Below are positions 58,817-64,000 of a stretch of DNA of 64,000 bases, piece by piece; the first letter of the stretch is position 1; each line of letters begins with the position of its first letter. The notes beneath the pieces were generated by a model, which saw nothing but the letters and a program-made list of their open reading frames with translations, had not been told where the DNA came from and searched no databases. The DNA comes from CAVSEK01 sp963726975. Lineage in GTDB: Bacteria > Actinomycetota > Actinomycetes > Mycobacteriales > SCTD01. A program made the translations under genes and the position numbers. The stretch lies in NCBI GenBank assembly GCA_963726975.1, contig CAVSEK010000001.1, forward strand, positions 62,001 to 126,000, in the 5' to 3' direction.

Positions 58817-60369
58817 GAGGTGCGGGCCGCCTGCTGCCCGGCGAGGGCCTCGTCGACCGCCTCGTCGAACCGGTCGTAGGCCGCCTGCTCGGCCTGCTCG
58901 TCGCCCTCGGCGTGCGCCTGCGCCACCGCCCGGCTCACCTCGACCATGGTCTGGCGGTCGACGACCTTGACGCGCTCGCGCAGCTTCTCGCCGACCAGGC
59001 CGTACGCCTCGCCGAGCGCGCGCTCGTGCGCGTCCAGCAGGTCCCAGCCCTCCCAGGTCGTGTACTGCAGGCCGCGGGACTCGAGCAGCTCCACGACGGC
59101 CTCCGGGTCAGGGGTCGGGGCCTGCGGGAGCGTGCCGGACGCGAGGTCCTCGAGCAGGCTCCCGACGGTCTCGAGCGCGTCGCCCTTGGTGTGGCCGATC
59201 AGGCCGACCGGCCCGCGCTTGACCCAGCCGTTGACGTAGAGGCCGGGCACGTGGGTGCCCTCGATGTCGAGGACGCGGCCGGCGGCGTGGGGCACGACGT
59301 GCTTGCTGCTGTCCCAGGGCAGACCGGGCAGCTCGGTGGAGCGGTAGCCGACGCAGCGGTAGACCGCCTGCACCGGCCAGTCGCGCGTCTCCCCGGTCCC
59401 CCGCACGCCGCCGTCGTCCCCCACGAACTCGGTGCGCTCGGTGCGGAAGGCCTCGACCTTGCCGTCGCCGAGGACCTCGACGGGGTTCTCGAAGAAGTGC
59501 AGCCAGAGCTTGCGCGGGCGGGTGCCCTCGAGCCCGTTCTCGAGCTGCTCGGCGGTGCGCATCGCGTAGCGCTCGAGCTCGCGCACGACCAGGCGGGTCT
59601 GGTTGTCGCTGTTGATCGCCCGGGTGCTGGCCGCGTCGACCTCGAAGTCCTCCGGCGGCACGAGCACCTCGACGGAGGGGCTGTGGTCGAGCTCGCGCAG
59701 CTCCAGCGGGGTGAACTTCGCCTGGGCCGGGCCGCGGCGCGCGAAGACGTGCACCTCCTCGACCGGAGAGGCCTTGAGGCCCTGGTAGACGTTGTCCGGG
59801 ATCTCGGTGACGAGCAGCTCGTCCGCGGTCTTGGACAGCATGCGCGCGACGTCGAGCCCGACGTTGCCCGCGCCGACGACGGCGATCGAGCGCGCCTCCA
59901 GGGGCCACTCGCGCGGCACGTCCGGGTGGCCGTCGAACCAGCTCACGAAGTCGGCCCCGCCGAAGCTGCCCGGCAGGTCGGCGCCGGGGACGTCGAGGTC
60001 GCGGTCCTTCTCGGCACCGGTGGTGAAGACGACCGCGTCGTAGTGCTCGCGCAGGTCGTCGAGCTTGACGTCGACGCCGTACTCCACGTTGCCGAGCAGG
60101 CGCACCTGCGGCTTGGACAGCACCTGGCGCAGCGCGGTGACGATCCCCTTGATCCGCGGGTGGTCGGGCGCCACGCCGTAGCGGATGAGGCCGTACGGCG
60201 CGGGCTGGCGCTCGAACAGGTCGATCGACACCTGTGTGCCCGACTTCATGAGCACGTCCGCGACGTAGACGCCGGCCGGGCCGGCGCCGACCACCGCGAC
60301 GCGCACCGGTCGTCCGCGACCGCCGGTCGGGTCCGGGGCCTGCTGGGGGTCGGTCTGCGGGGCGGTCAC
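58813..60369 (-). CDS. Ferredoxin-NADP reductase (FprA/adrenodoxin reductase type)
   Basis: A 518-residue flavoprotein that passes electrons between NADPH and ferredoxin. VAVVGAGPAGVYVADVL binds FAD, PYGLIRYGVAPDHPRIKGI is the family signature, IAVVGAGNVGLDVARML binds NADP, and GWVKRGPVGLIGHTKGDALE is the C-terminal FAD contact. A helical extension of about 80 residues follows (EKLRERVKVVDRQTMVEVS), longer than FprA. GTG 60369 has GGAGGAG upstream. Confidence 0.94.
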   Translation of the reverse strand: MTAPQTDPQQAPDPTGGRGRPVRVAVVGAGPAGVYVADVLMKSGTQVSIDLFERQPAPYGLIRYGVAPDHPRIKGIVTALRQVLSKPQVRLLGNVEYGVDVKLDDLREHYDAVVFTTGAEKDRDLDVPGADLPGSFGGADFVSWFDGHPDVPREWPLEARSIAVVGAGNVGLDVARMLSKTADELLVTEIPDNVYQGLKASPVEEVHVFARRGPAQAKFTPLELRELDHSPSVEVLVPPEDFEVDAASTRAINSDNQTRLVVRELERYAMRTAEQLENGLEGTRPRKLWLHFFENPVEVLGDGKVEAFRTERTEFVGDDGGVRGTGETRDWPVQAVYRCVGYRSTELPGLPWDSSKHVVPHAAGRVLDIEGTHVPGLYVNGWVKRGPVGLIGHTKGDALETVGSLLEDLASGTLPQAPTPDPEAVVELLESRGLQYTTWEGWDLLDAHERALGEAYGLVGEKLRERVKVVDRQTMVEVSRAVAQAHAEGDEQAEQAAYDRFDEAVDEALAGQQAARTS

Positions 60370-60414
60370 GGGGTCTCCTCCGGTGCCGGGGTCGGTCAGG
60401 TCCACAGTGCGACA

Positions 60415-60446
60415 ACACCCGGCGCCGCGCGAGGCATCCCGGGTGT
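60415..60446 (-). terminator. Possible terminator after the DUF427 gene
   Basis: ACACCCGG and CCGGGTGT form an 8-bp stem with a 16-nt loop between the DUF427 stop and the reductase start. It is modest, but suitably placed. Confidence 0.4.
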
Positions 60447-60469
60447 GGTGCAGGCCACGTGCCGGCCGG

Positions 60470-60967
60470 TCACCAGCCCCGGCTGCCCGGCACGCCCTTG
60501 AACGGCCCGACGACCTCGTCGGTGATCCAGCCGCCGTAGAAGCCGCCCTCCTGCGGGCGGACGAGCTCCCCGCCGACGGTGCACCGGTCCACGGCCGCCG
60601 GGTAGACCGCGATCGCCCCGCGCAACGACGCGTAGTCCGACACCGGGTCCGGGTAGCTCCAGGCCGCCCCCTCGGCACGGCGGCCGCCGCCGACGACGGT
60701 GAACCAGGACGCGACGCCCTTCCACTCGCAGGAGGACGTGCCGGGCGCGGGCTCCAGCGCGTCGGGTCGCCAGTCCTCGCGCGGGAGGTACCAGGCCGGC
60801 GGGTGGCTGGTCTCGAGCACCTTGAGCCCGCGCCGGGTGCGGCAGACCTCGACGCCGCCCAGGACCACGACGACCTCGCGGTCGTCGGGCTCGACCCGCG
60901 GCGGCCGCGGGTAGTCCCAGACCGACTCCTGCCCCGGTCCCGTCGGCAGCGGCACGGGCCGTCTCAC
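60470..60967 (-). CDS. DUF427 domain protein
   Basis: A 165-residue protein of the DUF427 family. DREVVVVLGGVEVCRTRRGL, LETSHPPAWYLPREDW, SSCEWKGVASWFTVV and the terminal GGFYGGWITDEVVGPFKG with conserved Cys, Trp and Tyr are present. Function unknown; a nucleotide or small-ligand barrel is inferred. GTG 60967 was chosen because it overlaps the stop of the upstream gene as GTGA. Confidence 0.88.
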   Translation of the reverse strand: MRRPVPLPTGPGQESVWDYPRPPRVEPDDREVVVVLGGVEVCRTRRGLKVLETSHPPAWYLPREDWRPDALEPAPGTSSCEWKGVASWFTVVGGGRRAEGAAWSYPDPVSDYASLRGAIAVYPAAVDRCTVGGELVRPQEGGFYGGWITDEVVGPFKGVPGSRGW

Positions 60968-61473
60968 CGGCGGCGGCGCCAGAGCCACAGGCCGAGCAGG
61001 GCCGCGACCGCGCCGGCGACGAGCGCCTCGCGCGGCACGGGCAGCGCGTCCAGCGGCGAGCCGCCCCGCGCACCGCTGCCGCTGTCGAGGACGGAGGCGG
61101 GCGAGCCGCCCTGCGACAGGGCCGCCGTCTGCTCGTCGAGCGCCTGGCGCGCCGTGGAGGTCGTCGCGCCCACGGTCTCCTTGGCGGCGAGGGTCTTCTC
61201 GCCGAGCTGCTCCCGCGCGCCCGCCGTGCGCTCCGCGACCGCCTCGCGGGCCGCGGCCACCTTCTCGCCGATCACCTCGCGCGCCGCCGCCGTCTTCTCC
61301 TTCACGGTCTCCTTGCCACGACCGGCGACGCGCTTCGGGCTGATCCGGTCGGCGATCGCGTCGATCGTCTCGGCGAGGTCCTCGCGGGTCGCCTCGATCT
61401 CGCGGACCAGCGCCTCCGGGTCGCGGGTGGTGGTGCTGTCGGCGTCCTTGCTGGCCACGCGGTGGCTCCTCAC
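60964..61473 (-). CDS. DUF3618 membrane-anchored coiled-coil protein
   Basis: A 169-residue protein. DPEALVREIEATREDLAETI and DAIADRISPKRV are the DUF3618 motif. Heptad-like repeats (VIGEKVAAAREAVAERTAGA) follow, then a single C-terminal helix (ALVAGAVAALLGLWLW) and an Arg tail. Such proteins are phage-shock or envelope-associated in actinobacteria, without proven role. ATG 61473 is the longest start. Confidence 0.86.
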   Translation of the reverse strand: MRSHRVASKDADSTTTRDPEALVREIEATREDLAETIDAIADRISPKRVAGRGKETVKEKTAAAREVIGEKVAAAREAVAERTAGAREQLGEKTLAAKETVGATTSTARQALDEQTAALSQGGSPASVLDSGSGARGGSPLDALPVPREALVAGAVAALLGLWLWRRRR

Positions 61474-61643
61474 GTCTCGCTCAGGTCCGGCTCGCGCCGT
61501 CGGTCAGGACGGGCGCACCGGCTCCCCGTCGTCGGGCTCGTCGTGCCCGTCCGGGCGCCCCCGAACCGTCTGCCCAGACCTGCCGACGATCTCCACCTGC
61601 GACCGACTGGCAACAAGCACGGCCTCGCACTAGCGTCGGCGGC

Positions 61644-62672
61644 ATGACCCCGACCCGTCTCGCGGCGATCGCCCTCGCCGCCCCGCTCGCCCTGATCACC
61701 GGCTGCGGGGCGTCCGCGTCCGGCACGAGCAGCACGGCCGCGTCGGTCGACCCGGCCACCGGCACGCCGCTGGTCGTCGCCTCCACCGTCGCGCCGATCA
61801 CCTCGATCGTCGCCAACGTCGGCGGCGACCGCATCCGGCTGACCGGGATCGTGCCGGAGGGCACCAACAGCCACACCTACGAGCCGCCGCCGCAGGTGAG
61901 CAAGCTCCTGTCGCGCGCCGACGTGGTGTTCGTCAACGGGCTCAAGCTCGAAGACCCGACGTTCGAGCTGGCCGAGCAGAACAAGAAGAAGGACGCGCTC
62001 GTCGTCCAGGTCGGGACCCGGACGCTGCCCGAGTCGGAGTACATCTACGACTTCTCCTTCCCCGAGGAGGACGGCAAGCCCAACCCGCACCTGTGGACCG
62101 ACCCGCTGTTCGCCATCAAGTACGCGGGCGTCGTCCGCGACACGCTGGTCGCGAGGGACCCGGCGGGGAAGGCGACGTACGACCGCAACCACGACGCCTT
62201 CGTCGTCAAGGCCACCGCGCTGTCCGACGCGCTCAAGGCCGACCAGGCGACCATCCCGGGCGGCCGCAAGGAGCTGCTGACCTACCACGACGCGTACGCC
62301 TACTTCGGCCGCGACTACGGCTGGGACATCGTGGGCGCCGTGCAGCCCAGCAACTTCGAGGACCCGCAGCCCAAGGAGATCGCCCGCCTCGTCGACCAGA
62401 TCAAGGCGCAGCAGGTGCCCGTGATCTTCGGCTCGGAGGTGTTCCCGTCCAAGGTGCTCGAGCAGATCGCCCGCGAGACCGGCGCGCGCTACGAGGACAC
62501 CCTGCGCGACGACGACCTGCCGGGCGCGCCCGGCGACCCCGAGCACTCCTGGCTCGGGCTGATGCGCTTCGACTACCGGACGATGGTCCGCGGGCTCGGC
62601 GGCACCACCACGGCGCTCGACGCCCTCGACGTCTCCGACGTCGTACCGGACAAGGCGGACTACCCGCAGTGA
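61644..62672 (+). CDS. Zinc/manganese ABC transporter substrate-binding lipoprotein
   Basis: A cluster A-I metal-binding protein. The lipobox is ALITGCGAS. Metal ligands are expected in TNSHTYEPPPQ, KPNPHLWTDP, LTYHDAYAYFGRDYGW and the late acidic VIFGSEVFP, in the ZnuA/SitA order. There is no His-rich loop, which leans toward Mn or a mixed Zn/Mn specificity; this is an inference. TAGCGT lies seven bases before the ATG (leaderless). The stop overlaps the ATPase start. Confidence 0.92.
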   Translation: MTPTRLAAIALAAPLALITGCGASASGTSSTAASVDPATGTPLVVASTVAPITSIVANVGGDRIRLTGIVPEGTNSHTYEPPPQVSKLLSRADVVFVNGLKLEDPTFELAEQNKKKDALVVQVGTRTLPESEYIYDFSFPEEDGKPNPHLWTDPLFAIKYAGVVRDTLVARDPAGKATYDRNHDAFVVKATALSDALKADQATIPGGRKELLTYHDAYAYFGRDYGWDIVGAVQPSNFEDPQPKEIARLVDQIKAQQVPVIFGSEVFPSKVLEQIARETGARYEDTLRDDDLPGAPGDPEHSWLGLMRFDYRTMVRGLGGTTTALDALDVSDVVPDKADYPQ

Positions 62673-63449
62673 CGAGCCTCCCCGTGACGCCCCTGCTGCG
62701 GCTCGAGCACGTGTCCTTCTCCTACGGCGGGCCGGCGGTCCTGCTGGACGTCGACTACACCGTCACCTCCGACGCCTTCACCGGGATCGTCGGGCCGTCG
62801 GGCTCGGGCAAGACCAGCCTGCTGCGCCTGCTGCTGGGCACCGAGCGGCCGACGGGCGGCCACCTCACCCGGACGCCCGGCACCGCGGTGAGCTACGTGC
62901 CCCAGCTGGAGACGGTGAACTGGAACTTCCCCGTCACGGTCGAGGAGTGCGTGCTCATGTCGCGCCCCTCCCGGCGCCTGGTGCCCTGGCCGACCCGCGC
63001 CGAGCGCGCGGACGTGGCGGACGCCCTCGACCGCCTGGGCATCGGCGACCTCGCCCGCCGGCACATCCGCGAGCTGTCCGGCGGGCAGCAGCAGCGGATG
63101 TTCCTCGCCCGCGCGCTGCTGCGCCGGCCGCAGCTGCTGCTGCTCGACGAGCCGACCTCCGGCGTCGACGTGCAGACCCGCCACGAGGTGCTGCACCTGC
63201 TCGACGACCTGCACCGCGAGGGACTCGCGATCGTGCTGACCACCCACGACCTCAACGGCATCGCGGCGCACCTGCCCGACCTGCTGGCGCTGCACCGCCG
63301 CGTGGTCGCGCACGGGCGCGCCCGCCGAGGTCATCGTCCCCGACGTCCTCGAGCGGACGTTCGGCGCGCGCATGGAGGTGCTCCAGCACCTGGGCATGCC
63401 CGTCGTGGTCGACACCCCGGGCGACGTCCTGCTGCGGGGGGTGTCCTGA
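62669..63449 (+). CDS. Metal ABC transporter ATPase, frame broken at 63316
   Basis: The ATPase of the Zn/Mn importer. Walker A is GPSGSGKTSLLRLLLG, the Q loop VPQLETVNWNFPVTVEE, the signature LSGGQQQRMFLARALL, Walker B LLLLDEPTSGVD, and the switch His is in LTTHDLNG. One extra base at GG[G][C]GCG (63316-63317) moves the frame; removal gives HGAPAEVIVPDVLERTFG. GTG 62669 and the ATG of the next gene overlap stops on both sides. Confidence 0.92.
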
Positions 63450-64000
63450 TGGGCGGCCTGTGGCAGGCCTTCCTCGACCCGTTCAGCTACCAGTTCTTCG
63501 TCAAGGGCCTGGTCGCCGCGCTGCTGGCCGGGGCGCTGTGCGGGCTCATCGGCGTGTTCATCACCCTGCGCGGCATGAGCTACATCGGGCACGGGCTCTC
63601 GCACGCCATCTTCGGCGGGTACGCCGCCGCCCCCCTGCTCGGCGTGCCGATCGTGCTCGGCGCCGGCGTCTGGGGCCTCGCGTCGGCGCTGGCGATCAAC
63701 GCGGTCACGCGCAGCCGCCGGATCGGCGCCGACGCCGCCATCGGCGTGGTCACCACGGCGTCCTTCGCGCTCGGCGTCGCGCTGCTGACCCGCTTCGGCA
63801 ACAAGGGTCCCGCCTTCGACTCGCTGCTGTTCGGCAGCATCAACGGGGTGCGGGCCGGCGACCTGTGGCTGCTCGCCGGGGCGCTCGCCTTCGCGGGCCT
63901 GCTGTTCACCGTCCTGTACCGCCAGTTCCTGTTCTCCACCTTCGACCCGGACGTCGCCGACGTCTCCGGCGTCCGGGTGAAGCTCATGGACGCGCTGCTC
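63449..64000 (+). CDS. Metal ABC transporter permease (ABC-3 family), 3' partial
   Basis: An integral membrane permease cut by the window end; 184 codons are visible. QFFVKGLVAALLAGALCGLI, VFITLRGMSYIGHGLSHAIF and FGGYAAAPLLGVPIVLG are typical of ZnuB/SitD-like permeases with about eight helices. ATG 63449 overlaps the ATPase stop as TGATG. It completes the substrate-binding protein, ATPase, permease order. Confidence 0.92.
   Translation, partial: MGGLWQAFLDPFSYQFFVKGLVAALLAGALCGLIGVFITLRGMSYIGHGLSHAIFGGYAAAPLLGVPIVLGAGVWGLASALAINAVTRSRRIGADAAIGVVTTASFALGVALLTRFGNKGPAFDSLLFGSINGVRAGDLWLLAGALAFAGLLFTVLYRQFLFSTFDPDVADVSGVRVKLMDALL

Overview
The window comes from a chromosome with very high GC content and third codon positions that are almost always G or C. 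GTG starts are common. Several gene families point to an actinobacterium: a mycothiol-type TIGR03084 protein, a group II truncated hemoglobin, a WS/DGAT acyltransferase, an FprA-like ferredoxin reductase, AccA2/AccD2-type carboxylase subunits, and oligoribonuclease next to tRNA-His. At least ten genes have a TANNNT hexamer 6-7 nt before the start codon, the actinobacterial leaderless-mRNA pattern. No rRNA and no CRISPR array are visible. Three tRNA genes are present: Arg(UCU), His(GUG) and Lys(CUU).

Layout: 0-16 kb is mostly housekeeping (S9 peptidase, globin, ettA, ssb, WS/DGAT, enoyl-CoA hydratase, DUF445, a PadR regulator with a collapsed ABC exporter, a HerA-like ATPase, orn). 16-22 kb holds a molybdate block (HTH-Mop regulator, modA, modB, modC), folE and an ACT-malic enzyme. 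22-40 kb is an acyl-CoA catabolism region: three acyl-CoA dehydrogenases, thioesterases, an AccD2/AccA2-like carboxylase, an acyl-CoA ligase, a MaoC-like hydratase and a TetR regulator. Two divergent promoters in this region share one operator-like sequence. 39.9-46.4 kb is an integrated element of about 6.4 kb in tRNA-Lys, bounded by 45-bp direct repeats. It carries an integrase, an excisionase-like protein, a replication-initiator-like protein, and a cargo of an effector-type TIR protein, a SUKH (SMI1/KNR4) protein and unknown genes. 46.5-50.7 kb has two RibD-C reductase-like genes, a glucose-dehydrogenase-like gene and small proteins. 50.7-58 kb is a sugar or polyol operon (FGGY kinase, single-domain ABC importer, Zn dehydrogenase) divergent from a SorC/EryD-like regulator. 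58-64 kb has a PIG-L deacetylase, ferredoxin-NADP reductase and the start of a Zn/Mn ABC importer.

Fifteen otherwise well-conserved genes are interrupted by small frame changes, concentrated in 33.6-36.7 kb and 50.8-56.8 kb. At most junctions I inspected, one extra base sits at a third codon position, as if two alternative wobble bases had both been written into the consensus (for example GA[G][C]). This looks like an assembly or consensus artefact over a mixed population rather than gene decay. Genes affected are annotated as single CDS across the shifts.

Translational coupling is pervasive: many gene pairs overlap as GTGA or ATGA, and two apparently as CTGA with a CTG start.
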